Positions 25,823 through 34,316 of a DNA stretch of 44,728 bases are shown here, piece after piece. Position 1 is the first letter of the stretch; each line of letters begins with the position of its first letter. The notes below the pieces were generated by a model, which searched no databases, was not told where the DNA came from, and saw nothing but the letters and a program-made list of their open reading frames with translations. The position numbers and the translations under genes are program-made. Source of the DNA: Gammaproteobacteria bacterium 39-13 (GTDB taxonomy: Bacteria > Pseudomonadota > Gammaproteobacteria > Berkiellales > Berkiellaceae). Location of the stretch: contig MKTN01000054.1 of the NCBI GenBank assembly GCA_001898235.1, forward strand, positions 1 through 44,728. The letters run 5' to 3'.

Positions 25823-26461
25823 ATGATGGACAATGTATTAAACCAAGATCTCAAAAATTACATTGAGAATATCACCAGTCCAGAACCCCCTCTCCTTAAA
25901 AATTTACGCCAAGAAACAGAGGCTGTTATTGGTGCACCGCAAATGCTTTGCGGTCCTACCGAAGGAAGGCTATTACAAATTCTTATTAAAGTGCTTCAAG
26001 CGAAAAATTGCTTAGAAATTGGCACTTTTACTGGATACTCTGCTTTAAATATCGCCGAAGCCTTACCCGCTGATGGAAAACTCATCACCTGTGAGATCCG
26101 ACAACAAAACGCGGAATTTGCACAAAAATATTTTGATAGAAGTCCTTTCGGCCATAAAATTGAAATACGTCTTGGTGATGCCACCCAAACTATCCAACAA
26201 ATAGACCATCCATTTGATTTTATCTTTATCGACGCAGATAAACCGAATTATCCTACCTATTATGATTTGCTCATTCCCAAGCTACGCCGTGGTGGGCTTA
26301 TGGTAGTTGATAATGCGCTTTGGGATGGTGAGGTTGTGGCACCTAAAGATAAAGCTGGTGAGGCAATTCATGCGCTTAATCTTAAAGCACGCCATGATGA
26401 AAGCGTCGAAACGGTCATGCTCAGTGTTCGAGATGGAATTTTACTCATCCGCAAGCTTTAA
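25823..26461 (+). CDS. O-methyltransferase (class I, CCoAOMT-like)
   Basis: SAM-dependent O-methyltransferase of about 212 residues. Motifs: SAM-binding EIGTFTGYSALNIAEALP, the acidic CEIRQQNA, FIFIDADKPNYPTYYD (metal and catalytic Asp) and VVDNALWDGEV. The substrate is probably a catechol or caffeoyl-type phenol by family, but this is not shown. Two ATGs in a row follow GAGGA. It is followed by a bidirectional terminator and is convergent with sodC. Confidence 0.92.
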   Translation: MMDNVLNQDLKNYIENITSPEPPLLKNLRQETEAVIGAPQMLCGPTEGRLLQILIKVLQAKNCLEIGTFTGYSALNIAEALPADGKLITCEIRQQNAEFAQKYFDRSPFGHKIEIRLGDATQTIQQIDHPFDFIFIDADKPNYPTYYDLLIPKLRRGGLMVVDNALWDGEVVAPKDKAGEAIHALNLKARHDESVETVMLSVRDGILLIRKL

Positions 26462-26476
26462 AGATGCTCTCAGCAA

Positions 26477-26505
26477 AAAGGGCTCATTTAAGAGCCCTTT
26501 CTTTT
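26477..26505. terminator. Bidirectional terminator between O-methyltransferase and sodC
   Basis: Stem AAAGGGCTC (26477-26485) pairs perfectly with GAGCCCTTT (26492-26500), loop ATTTAA, with CTTTTT on the right and an A-run on the left. The convergent genes on both sides could both end here. Confidence 0.85.
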
Positions 26506-26521
26506 TAGAACACGGTTGAAT

Positions 26522-27079
26522 TTACCCTTTTTTAATCACACCACAAGCTATTCTTGCACCACCACCACCAAGAGGAGGAACATCAGAGTAATTATCTCCG
26601 CCTTCATGGATCATGATTGAACGGTTGGTAATATCAGCCAATTTAAGCCTTTCTGCGACAACGGTCGTCTTTGTTTCGCCCTTTTGGTTAACCACCAAAA
26701 CAGGCAAATCACCTAGATGCCCTTTTCCTTTAGGCCCTAAATGATGTCCTGTATGCTCTGGATCAAAGTGGCTACCAGCAGCTAACCCAGCAACCCATTT
26801 ATGATCTTTCTCTCCCCCATCACAAGAAGGATGCTCATGAATATGAAAACCATGATCTCCTGCCGCTAAACCTTTCAAGTCAGATTCAATTTTGAGTCCA
26901 GCCTTACTGTCTTCAAATGTGATAGTACCTATTTTTTCACCAATACCATGTGTACTAGCATTATCATTTAACTTATGGATATCAACGACTATTTTCTCGG
27001 CTGCAAAAACCGATTGCATACTCATGATAGCCACACCCACTACGGCAAAATGCCTGCATCGTTGCCACATTCCTTTCAC
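26522..27079 (-). CDS. sodC: Periplasmic Cu,Zn superoxide dismutase
   Basis: Detoxifies superoxide in the periplasm. The N-terminal signal peptide ends near VFAAEK. Metal ligands are visible: HGFHIHEHPSC, SHFDPEHTGHHLG and the C-terminal SIMIHEGGDNYSDVPPLGGGGARIACGVI. Disulfide cysteines are the one in HPSC and the one in ARIACGVI. Length 185. In intracellular bacteria it protects against the host respiratory burst, an inference here. It is convergent with the O-methyltransferase. Confidence 0.95.
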   Translation of the reverse strand: MKGMWQRCRHFAVVGVAIMSMQSVFAAEKIVVDIHKLNDNASTHGIGEKIGTITFEDSKAGLKIESDLKGLAAGDHGFHIHEHPSCDGGEKDHKWVAGLAAGSHFDPEHTGHHLGPKGKGHLGDLPVLVVNQKGETKTTVVAERLKLADITNRSIMIHEGGDNYSDVPPLGGGGARIACGVIKKG

Positions 27080-27249
27080 CTAAACCTCCCTTTTAAAATT
27101 AACAACACCTTCGTATTTTGCACAATCTCGATTGAAAACGATAGCACGGGATCAAAACTACTCACGAAGATAGCTTATTGATTGCGATTATCATCAATTA
27201 TGGTAAATTTGCCCTTTGATAATCCTATGCAGCTTTGCACCATTATTTC

Positions 27250-28077
27250 ATGACATACATCAATATTTCTGGATATAAATTTATAAACCTGAATAACTTA
27301 CAGGGTTTGCAACAAAATCTTAAAACACATTGCCTCAATTTAGGTCTCAAGGGAACCATTTTGCTTGGTAATGAAGGAATCAATGCCTTTTTATCCGGCA
27401 ATCGCACAGCAATAGATAGATTTTACGAATGTCTCTTAATTTGCGGATTACCTAAGATTGAGTTTAAAGAAAGCTTCTCTGATGCGCCCCCTTTTGATCG
27501 CATGATAGTCAAAATTAAACCTGAAATTGTGACGATGGGTGTACCAGAGCTTAATGTTGCAAAACAACCTGCTCCAACGGTTAGTGCAACAACATTTAAG
27601 CAATGGATAGATGAAAACAAAGACGTCATTATTTTGGATACACGTAATACATATGAAGTAGGCATTGGTAAATTCAAAAACGCTATTCATTTAGGCATTG
27701 AAAATTTTCGGGCTTTTCCACAAGCAATCAATACCTTGCCGCCTGAATACAAAGATAAAACCATTGTGACTTATTGCACAGGTGGTATTCGTTGTGAAAA
27801 AGCGGCCCCCTATCTTCTTTCTCAAGGTTTTAAAGATGTGTACCAATTAGAGGGTGGGATCTTAAAGTACCTTGAAGAGTGCGGAGAAACACACTATGAG
27901 GGTGAATGTTTTGTCTTTGATAAAAGAATTGCTGTTGATGCTCAGCTAGCAGAAACAGCAACCACTCAATGTATTGCTTGCCGCCATCCTGTTACCCATG
28001 AGGAACAGCAATCTCCTTTATTCATTGCAGGCATTTCTTGCCCTCATTGCCACGATGGGTCTGTTGCCGAACCATAA
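27250..28077 (+). CDS. trhO: tRNA uridine-5-hydroxylase TrhO (rhodanese-like)
   Basis: Oxygen-dependent hydroxylation of U34 in some tRNAs (family YceA/UPF0176). N-terminal ferredoxin-like domain (YKFINLNNL, GLKGTILLGNEGINAFLSG), central rhodanese domain with the active cysteine loop TYCTGGIRCEKA and YQLEGGILKYLEECG, and a C-terminal Cys-rich segment (CIACRHP ... CPHC) that may bind metal. About 275 residues from the ATG; a TTG 15 bases upstream is possible. I see no strong ribosome site. Followed by a 298-base gap with palindromes. Confidence 0.93.
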   Translation: MTYINISGYKFINLNNLQGLQQNLKTHCLNLGLKGTILLGNEGINAFLSGNRTAIDRFYECLLICGLPKIEFKESFSDAPPFDRMIVKIKPEIVTMGVPELNVAKQPAPTVSATTFKQWIDENKDVIILDTRNTYEVGIGKFKNAIHLGIENFRAFPQAINTLPPEYKDKTIVTYCTGGIRCEKAAPYLLSQGFKDVYQLEGGILKYLEECGETHYEGECFVFDKRIAVDAQLAETATTQCIACRHPVTHEEQQSPLFIAGISCPHCHDGSVAEP

Positions 28078-28375
28078 AAACTAAAACGCAAGCCGATTGC
28101 ATAAGATAGTCATATACCGCTCGTAGATAAAAATGCGATTTTACAATCCATTAACAGAGCGGTATACCTTGTTTATATGCTGCGTGTAGAGTAACTTCGT
28201 GCTCGCATTAAAGGAGATAATCGCGATTATCTCCTTGGAAACCTCACTCGCGTACAGAAACGCTCTTTCGATGCTTCGCCTCTTGAAGTGTAATGAGTGG
28301 TATATTTATGCAAAAAAAAAGCTATAATTAGAGGTGTACAATAAAACGTTAGAAAAATAACACAGGAATAGATGT
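28078..28375. other. trhO-ppa intergenic region with two palindromic structures
   Basis: No gene is seen. It contains an inverted repeat TATACCGCTC/GAGCGGTATA (28113-28122 and 28157-28166), a perfect 26-base palindrome at 28211-28236 whose halves start AAGGAGATAATCG, and a -10-like TATAAT at 28323-28328 probably driving ppa. No clear -35 accompanies it. Confidence 0.6.
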
Positions 28376-28918
28376 ATGGGTTTAGCTCTTGTTAGTGCAG
28401 GTCACCAAGTCCCTGATGACATTAATGTGATTATCGAAATTCCTGCGCATAGTGAACCAATTAAGTATGAGGTTGATAAAACAACAGGAGCCTTGTTTGT
28501 CGATCGTTTCTTATCTACCTGCATGCATTACCCCTGTGATTACGGGTATATTCCTCAAACTTTATCGGATGATGGTGATCCAGTAGATGTTTTAGTGATT
28601 ACCCCCATCCCCGTCAATAGGGGATGTGTCATCCGCTGTCGGCCTGTAGGCATGCTGGCAATGAGGGATGAGGCAGGCAATGATCGCAAAATTTTAGCGG
28701 TTCCCATTCACAAGTTAACGAATCTTTATCATCATGTCGAAAAGTTAGAAGATCTTCCCCCTCTTTTATTAGAACAAATTGCGCATTTTTTCACCCACTA
28801 TAAGGATTTAGAAGAAGGAAAATGGGTTAAATTAGAAGGGTGGTTAGACGCTAAGGCCGCTAAACAGGAAATTCTTGATAGTCTTACACGCTATAATCTT
28901 GATACAAAACAAGATTAA
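28376..28918 (+). CDS. ppa: Inorganic pyrophosphatase
   Basis: Hydrolyses pyrophosphate to drive biosynthetic reactions. Family I signature: [54 protein letters not shown] with catalytic Asp residues, then [10 protein letters not shown] and [20 protein letters not shown]. Length 180 matches E. coli (176). Start ATG has AGGA eight bases upstream. Expected to stand alone with its own promoter. Confidence 0.97.
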   Translation: MGLALVSAGHQVPDDINVIIEIPAHSEPIKYEVDKTTGALFVDRFLSTCMHYPCDYGYIPQTLSDDGDPVDVLVITPIPVNRGCVIRCRPVGMLAMRDEAGNDRKILAVPIHKLTNLYHHVEKLEDLPPLLLEQIAHFFTHYKDLEEGKWVKLEGWLDAKAAKQEILDSLTRYNLDTKQD

Positions 28919-28946
28919 TATACTCTTCGCATTCGAATTTTAGACA
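28919..28946. repeat. Short dispersed repeat, copy after ppa
   Basis: It begins ATACTCTTCGCATTCGAATT, directly after the ppa stop codon. A diverged inverted-context copy lies at 5647-5672, where about 19 of 23 bases match. Function unknown. Confidence 0.4.
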
Positions 28947-29116
28947 CCCGCCTTCGCAAAAACTTCGGCGTGATCTGGTGATTTTCTGGATAGGGGGAAT
29001 TCCCCTTATCCTGCCTATCTTTTTTTCATTCTCGCTTATCGAAAATGACGTGCCCTTATTCCACATAAAAATTAAGCTATCTGACATTAATGCAAATTTA
29101 AAGTTAGAGGGCAGCT

Positions 29117-30043
29117 ATGTCTATTTCACATTATTTTTCTTTATACGATTCTCCTTCTGTCGAGAATCAAAAGAAGATCCATGATTTTGTAACTGGTATC
29201 TACACTGCAAACGAAGAAGAGGATTTGCTGACTGCCTATAAAATCAGAGAGCGTGAAATTATTACGTTGCTGAAAAATAAAGATTTATCAAAAGAGGACA
29301 GACAAAAATTAACTGATAACCTTATCATTCTGCAGGGCAAAATCAAATCAGAGTTTTCAACGACACTCCTTAGTGCAGTGCTAGATGACTGTCCACTTAC
29401 AGAAAAACAAATTGATTTTATCTTTAATAGTAAAGTAGTTGCGACTGCTGCTGAAGAAGTTGAAAAAAAACTGATAGCAGAAGGCTATAAATTGAAACCT
29501 TCTGCGCAATTAGGTCTTCAATTAACTATTGGATTCGCTGCAATGTATTATATGCCTGGTATGTTTGGCATGTATGCAGCAAATACAGTACTAGCCAAAA
29601 TACTTCCTAAAATTGTAGGCGTTTATGCAGCACATACGCAAACTATTCTTAATTTAGGCATACAATATTTTGCAAGCAACTATTCTCCCTATGCATTAGG
29701 TACTATGCTCGCTCAAGAATACGGTGCATGGGTCGCTCCTGCTAGCATTGCGCTTTATCAAGGTAGCAAATTTATCGTAGACAGTGAAGTTGCGCATGCT
29801 GCTGGTGACTTCTTTGATATTATGCACGGCCATGCAGATGATGAAACACTTGCTAAATATGAAGGTTCATGGGCAACTAAAGATGTCGGTGAATTAGCAT
29901 CTGATGTGTTTAGTGGTATAAGCTCAGGGCTCAGCTGGCTTTGGAGTAAAACTCAAAGAACACCAAGTCAAACCACAACAACTAGCCATGCAATAGAGCC
30001 TACTATTGCACAAAAATCACTTGTTAATACGTCTTTTTCATAG
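29117..30043 (+). CDS. Hypothetical protein of unknown function
   Basis: I do not recognise this 308-residue protein. Residues about 10-125 are helical and charged (a coiled-coil-like EEDLLTAYKIREREIITLLKNK region). A long hydrophobic, Gly/Ala/Tyr-rich region from about 130 to 215 could span or insert into a membrane. Then comes a polar stretch with HGHADDETLAKYEG, and a Thr/Ser-rich tail from about 283. A ribosome site AGAGGG precedes the ATG. It has no signal peptide. The architecture (helices, small hydrophobic region, disordered tail) parallels the orphan at 3274 but no sequence kinship is evident. A secreted effector is a speculation. Confidence 0.8.
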   Translation: MSISHYFSLYDSPSVENQKKIHDFVTGIYTANEEEDLLTAYKIREREIITLLKNKDLSKEDRQKLTDNLIILQGKIKSEFSTTLLSAVLDDCPLTEKQIDFIFNSKVVATAAEEVEKKLIAEGYKLKPSAQLGLQLTIGFAAMYYMPGMFGMYAANTVLAKILPKIVGVYAAHTQTILNLGIQYFASNYSPYALGTMLAQEYGAWVAPASIALYQGSKFIVDSEVAHAAGDFFDIMHGHADDETLAKYEGSWATKDVGELASDVFSGISSGLSWLWSKTQRTPSQTTTTSHAIEPTIAQKSLVNTSFS

Positions 30044-30050
30044 CATTTAG

Positions 30051-30104
30051 TCTTGATAGCTATCCCCGTTTTTTCAATGAAAAAATGGGGGATAGCTATC
30101 AAGA
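30051..30104. terminator. Long hairpin, probable bidirectional terminator
   Basis: TCTTGATAGCTATCCCC (30051-30067) pairs perfectly with 30088-30104, and inside it TTTTTT (30069-30074) pairs with AAAAAA (30080-30085). A 17-bp outer stem and a 6-bp inner stem are separated by unpaired G and TG. It lies between the orphan gene and alr, which converge. It is longer than a usual terminator and has no long T-run. Confidence 0.6.
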
Positions 30105-30110
30105 AGATTT

Positions 30111-31193
30111 TCAGCTAATTATTTCTACTTTTACCCTTTCAGTAAAACGACAAAAGAGCTCATAAGGAATGGTGCCTGCATGATGCGCAACCTCTTCAAT
30201 TGGCAACGTATCACCCCATAGCGTGACGGGATCGCCCACCTTGACTTCTTTTAGCGAAGAAAGATCCACTGCCAGCATATCCATCGAGACTCTGCCTGTT
30301 GTCATCACTCGTTGTCCATTCACTAAAACAGGTGTTCCATTTTTGGCATGCCAGGGATATCCATCGCCATAACCTATTGCAATAATACCAATTTTGCTGA
30401 TAGGACGTGGGTTTTCCCAGGTGCCGCCATAACCCACCCGCTCACCTAAGGCAAGCTCTCGGATGGCAATAATTTCAGAACGCAAAGTCATTGCGGGTAA
30501 CAAATTAAGTTCTTTGCCGGTTACGCCAACAAAAGGAGAAGCACCATAAAGCATTAATCCAGGGCGAACCCAGTCAGCATGTGTTTGTGGCCAAGCTAAT
30601 ATAGCGGCAGAATTTGCTAAACATCTTTGACCTGGTTTTCCTGCAATGATGCTTTGAAAATAATCTGCTTGTTTTCGCGTGCTGTCTTTTTCTCTTTCAT
30701 CAGCTTCTGCAAAATGCGTCATAAAACCAATGATTTCAACATGACTGAGTTTGGAGAGTGTGGCATAGGCTTCATCAAACTCCTGCGCCTGAAATCCTAG
30801 TCGATTCATACCTGTATTGATTTTTATCCAGATCCTAAAGCGAAAGTCATTTTTTTCAGCATAAGATTGGAGCGCCTGTATTTGAAACCAATGATGCACT
30901 ACCATAGTAAGATGATGATGTTTGACATCAGCTAATTCTTCTTCGCGAAAAATACCTTCCATTAAGACAATATCTGATTGGACACCAGCTTGACGAATAC
31001 GTAATGCTTCTTCAAGGCTCGCTACCCCTAAGGCATCCGCATCTTGGATAGTTTTAGCCACTTTGCTTAAGCCATGGCCATAAGCATTTGCTTTTACCAT
31101 TGCAATGATTTTGGATCCTGGCGCCATTTTTCGTACTTGTTGCAAATTATGACGCAATGCATACTGAGAAACTTGAGCTAAAACATTACGCAT
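30111..31193 (-). CDS. alr: Alanine racemase
   Basis: PLP enzyme making D-alanine for peptidoglycan. The PLP lysine is in KIIAMVKANAYGHG near residue 33; the mid-region has MNRLGFQ and the C-terminal domain IGYGDGYPWHAKNG with the second catalytic Tyr, then VSMDMLAVDLS and GDPVTLWG. Length 360 matches E. coli Alr. Start ATG with AGGGA upstream. It follows dnaB by nine bases, so the two form an operon; alr downstream of dnaB is conserved in many gammaproteobacteria. Confidence 0.96.
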   Translation of the reverse strand: MRNVLAQVSQYALRHNLQQVRKMAPGSKIIAMVKANAYGHGLSKVAKTIQDADALGVASLEEALRIRQAGVQSDIVLMEGIFREEELADVKHHHLTMVVHHWFQIQALQSYAEKNDFRFRIWIKINTGMNRLGFQAQEFDEAYATLSKLSHVEIIGFMTHFAEADEREKDSTRKQADYFQSIIAGKPGQRCLANSAAILAWPQTHADWVRPGLMLYGASPFVGVTGKELNLLPAMTLRSEIIAIRELALGERVGYGGTWENPRPISKIGIIAIGYGDGYPWHAKNGTPVLVNGQRVMTTGRVSMDMLAVDLSSLKEVKVGDPVTLWGDTLPIEEVAHHAGTIPYELFCRFTERVKVEIIS

Positions 31194-31202
31194 ACTATTT
31201 CC

Positions 31203-32591
31203 CTATAGAGGTGCTACATGTTCAGTCATAAAGTTATCAAAACGGGTATATTGTCCCATAAAGGTCAAGCGCACGGTACCAATCGGTCCATTACGTTGCT
31301 TACCGATGATAATTTCGGCCGTTCCCTTATCAGGACTATCCTCATGATAAACTTCATCACGATAAATAAAAACAATCAAGTCCGCATCCTGCTCAATAGC
31401 GCCCGATTCTCGTAAGTCAGACATAACAGGTCGTTTGTTGGGGCGTTGCTCCAAACTTCGATTGAGCTGCGATAAAGCAATGATAGGCACATGCAATTCT
31501 TTTGCCAATGCTTTTAACGAGCGAGAAATTTCAGAAATTTCTGCCGTTCGATTTTCTGAATTACTCCCACCTCGCATCAACTGCAAATAATCCACGACAA
31601 TAAGACCCAATGCATCCCGCTCTCTGGCTACTCGTCTTGCTCTAGCACGCATTTCAATCGGCGTTAAGGCAGGCGTTTCGTCAATGTATAATTTCGCATT
31701 ACTTAATAAACCTACGGCAGAGGTTAATCGCGTCCAATCTTCTTCTGCCAATTTTCCAGTTCGAAGCTTATTCTGATCAATCCGCCCTAAAGAAGATAAC
31801 ATACGCAAAGCAAGCGCTTCACCTGGCATTTCCATACTGAATACCAGAACCGATTTTTGACTACGAATGGCTGCATGCTCAGCGATATTCATTCCAAGAA
31901 CAGTTTTACCCATCGAAGGCCTACCTGCCACAATCACTAAATCCCCTGGCTGCATACCAGCTGTCATTCGATCAAAATCGGCGAATCCTGTTGGGATACC
32001 GGTAATGGGATTGTGTTCTTGAAATCGCTTTTCAATGTTATCTAACGTTTTTGATACGATGGAACGTATATTTTCAGGTCCACTGCCTCTGACTCCTTTC
32101 TCAGCAATATCAAAAACCTTCTTTTCTGCTTCGTCTAAGATTTCTGCGCTTGCTCGACCTTGCGGATCAAAAGCCGATTCAGTGATGGTTGTGCCAACAC
32201 TGATTAATTCTCTCAATATCGAACGCTCATAAACAATATCGGCATACGCTGCAATATTTGCGGCACTAGGCGTGTTTTTGGCAAGTTCTCCTAGATAAGC
32301 CAAACCACCTACCTCGTCTTGCACCTCCATCCGCTGCAACTCTTCAGAAACTGTGATTACGTCTAAGGGTTTATTGTCTTCCATTAATTTTATCATCGCG
32401 CGAAAAATAAGCTGATGATCGCGACGATAGAAATGCTTTTCCACAATCTTATCTGCAATTTGATCCCATGCCCTGTTATCAAGCATTAATCCACCCAGCA
32501 CCGCTTGTTCTGCATCCAGCGAATGCGGTGGCATTTTGAGTTTTGCGGTGATATCAGGCGATCCTCGCGAGATTTCAGTTTCTCTGATCAC
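31203..32591 (-). CDS. dnaB: Replicative DNA helicase DnaB
   Basis: Hexameric helicase at the replication fork. N-terminal DnaB domain (PHSLDAEQAVLGGLMLD), linker helix, then the RecA-like domain with Walker A GRPSMGKTVLGMN, Walker B LIVVDYLQLM and GKQRNGPIGTVRLTF near the C-terminus. 462 residues, typical. The start is GTG, with AAGGA seven bases upstream. It follows the rplI terminator and precedes alr. Confidence 0.97.
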   Translation of the reverse strand: MIRETEISRGSPDITAKLKMPPHSLDAEQAVLGGLMLDNRAWDQIADKIVEKHFYRRDHQLIFRAMIKLMEDNKPLDVITVSEELQRMEVQDEVGGLAYLGELAKNTPSAANIAAYADIVYERSILRELISVGTTITESAFDPQGRASAEILDEAEKKVFDIAEKGVRGSGPENIRSIVSKTLDNIEKRFQEHNPITGIPTGFADFDRMTAGMQPGDLVIVAGRPSMGKTVLGMNIAEHAAIRSQKSVLVFSMEMPGEALALRMLSSLGRIDQNKLRTGKLAEEDWTRLTSAVGLLSNAKLYIDETPALTPIEMRARARRVARERDALGLIVVDYLQLMRGGSNSENRTAEISEISRSLKALAKELHVPIIALSQLNRSLEQRPNKRPVMSDLRESGAIEQDADLIVFIYRDEVYHEDSPDKGTAEIIIGKQRNGPIGTVRLTFMGQYTRFDNFMTEHVAPL

Positions 32592-32642
32592 AGCAGAATC
32601 CTTATCGTTTTGTTAAATAATGAGGGAACAAAAAAAGTAAAA

Positions 32643-32674
32643 AAAAAGGGAAATAACATCTTATTTCCCTTTTT
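32643..32674 (-). terminator. Rho-independent terminator after rplI
   Basis: Perfect 14-bp stem of AAAAAGGGAAATAA type (32643-32656 with 32661-32674) and CATC loop, with T-run following on the minus strand. It would end the rpsF-rpsR-rplI transcript before dnaB. Confidence 0.85.
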
Positions 32675-32785
32675 GTGGCTTTGAAGAAGCTTCCTTATAG
32701 CCTTCAGACATGAACTTCGGTGGCTGCTCATGACTCAGTACCTACCCGAAAACTCATGTGCTGTGACTATATGAATCTAGACCAA

Positions 32786-33244
32786 TTAGTTATTTTCCTC
32801 TTCAGGAACCACACTAATTTTAGCCTTAGCAATCACTTCAGCATGCAATTGTAATTCAACAACATATTCACCAAGTTCACGCAAAGGGCCATTAGGCAAA
32901 CGAATTTCTTGCCTGGTCACTTGAACACCTTTCTCATTAAAAGCTTTAGCCATTTCAATTGTACCAATTGAACCGTAGAGCTTTCCTTCATCAGCAGAGC
33001 GCGCATAAATAGTAATATGCACATTGTTAATTTCAGCGGCACGTTCTTGAGCTGCTAATAATCTATCCTGTGCTGCTTTTTCTAATTTAGCTCTTTGCGC
33101 TTCAAATTGAGCAATATTTTGCTTGGTCGCAGGTACAGCTTTGCCTTGTGGAATCAAAAAATTACGGCCAAAACCATTTGCAACACTGACCTTGCTGCCA
33201 AATTTGCCAAGATTTCTCACATTTTCGAGTAATATGACTTCCAT
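32786..33244 (-). CDS. rplI: 50S ribosomal protein L9
   Basis: Two-domain ribosomal protein. N-terminal MEVILLENVRNLGKFGSKVSVANGFGRNFLIPQGKAVPAT is the classic L9 head, then a long connecting helix (about residues 40-75) and the C-domain ending in EEENN. 152 residues from the ATG chosen, which has AAAGAGG upstream. The frame extends to 33289, but those 15 residues are not in relatives. Last gene of the rpsF-rpsR-rplI group. Confidence 0.97.
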   Translation of the reverse strand: MEVILLENVRNLGKFGSKVSVANGFGRNFLIPQGKAVPATKQNIAQFEAQRAKLEKAAQDRLLAAQERAAEINNVHITIYARSADEGKLYGSIGTIEMAKAFNEKGVQVTRQEIRLPNGPLRELGEYVVELQLHAEVIAKAKISVVPEEENN

Positions 33245-33307
33245 TTTAAACCTCTTTCTCACTATCCCCTTTGATAAGCTTAAAGGCATGCAAAGGAGAA
33301 GATTAAA

Positions 33308-33547
33308 TTAATGCCTATCGCAGAACGGAATCAACGCTAAATAGCGCGCGTATTTAATTTCTCGCGCCAACATGTGTTGATAAATGTTTTTGACGCCAGT
33401 GATACGGCTAGGCACAATCTTTCCGGTTTCAGTAATATATTTACGTAAAAAACGAAAATTTTTGTAGTCAATAAATTCAACTGGGATTTTCTTTGAAGTA
33501 AATGGACAATATTTCTTTTTATTGCCACGGGCACGCCATGTAGACAT
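33308..33547 (-). CDS. rpsR: 30S ribosomal protein S18
   Basis: Binds 16S rRNA with S6. Motif [41 protein letters not shown] followed by [24 protein letters not shown] identifies it; length 79 is normal. Located between rpsF and rplI as in E. coli. Confidence 0.97.
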   Translation of the reverse strand: MSTWRARGNKKKYCPFTSKKIPVEFIDYKNFRFLRKYITETGKIVPSRITGVKNIYQHMLAREIKYARYLALIPFCDRH

Positions 33548-33623
33548 TGTTGCTCTCCTAATTAGTCTTCGAACACTATCCTTTCAAGAGGATCTCTGCG
33601 TGTTCTAAGCATATAGCCTTAAA

Positions 33624-34013
33624 CTAGATCTCAATTTCTTCTTCTTCGATCATGATTGCACGATCACCACCACGTTCCATGCGTTCTTTTTCTTCTTCAG
33701 AACGTAGCATTGCAGAAACTTCAGTGATGGCTGCATCTCTTTGTAAAATTAAATGACGCAAAATGGCATCATTGTAACGAAATGCATGCTTGAGAGCGTC
33801 TAATGCTTCATTGTCACATTCGATATTCATTAAAACGTAGTGTGCTTTATGCATCTTCTTTATTGGGAAAGCCAACTGCCTTCTGCCCCAATCTTCAAAA
33901 CGATGTACACTACCACCATTTTTTTCTGCCATTGCACGATAACGATCGACCATGGCCGTAACCTGTTCGCTTTGATCAGGATGAATTAACAAAACAATTT
34001 CATAATGGCGCAT
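33624..34013 (-). CDS. rpsF: 30S ribosomal protein S6
   Basis: Partner of S18 in the 30S platform. Begins [18 protein letters not shown] and has the typical [30 protein letters not shown] core; the acidic tail (EEEEIEI) is common in S6. Length 129. Start fixed by GAGGAG just upstream. First gene of its operon. Confidence 0.97.
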   Translation of the reverse strand: MRHYEIVLLIHPDQSEQVTAMVDRYRAMAEKNGGSVHRFEDWGRRQLAFPIKKMHKAHYVLMNIECDNEALDALKHAFRYNDAILRHLILQRDAAITEVSAMLRSEEEKERMERGGDRAIMIEEEEIEI

Positions 34014-34187
34014 ATACGCTCCTCATGGTTAGTAGCACTTAAACTTGCCTTTAAGGCGCCAAGTGCAAGGAGTTAATTATCAAACTTTTGTTTTTTCTCG
34101 CAGAAAACGAGAGAACTGTGCAGTGTATAAGATAGTTTTTTTGAATACAAGAATATTATGAGTTTCTTAAAAATTCATCATGGTTAT

Positions 34188-34299
34188 CCTCTCTGTGGAG
34201 AGGGTTAGGGTAAGGGGGAAAATCCTAAGACCTCACCTAAGCTTCTCCCGCTTGCGGGAGAAGGGACAGGAAGATAAGAACACCCTCTGTCGCAAGAGG
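34188..34299. repeat. REP-like palindromic repeat cluster, copy 2 (inverted)
   Basis: The segment reading GGAGAGGGTTAGGGTAAGGG is the inverse of the CCCTAACCCTCTCC core at 12241-12260. Three hairpins follow one another: CCTCTC/GAGAGG (34188-34203), CTTCTCCCG/CGGGAGAAG with CTTG loop (34242-34263, perfect), and CCTCT/AGAGG (34284-34299). The cluster fills most of the 303-base gap between rlmB and rpsF. Confidence 0.8.
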
Positions 34300-34316
34300 A
34301 AGAAGGAACAGAAAAA

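Noticed and set aside
33245-33289. Longer rplI start
   Set aside because: The first 15 codons are absent from L9 proteins; the ATG of MEVILLENV with AAAGAGG upstream is right.
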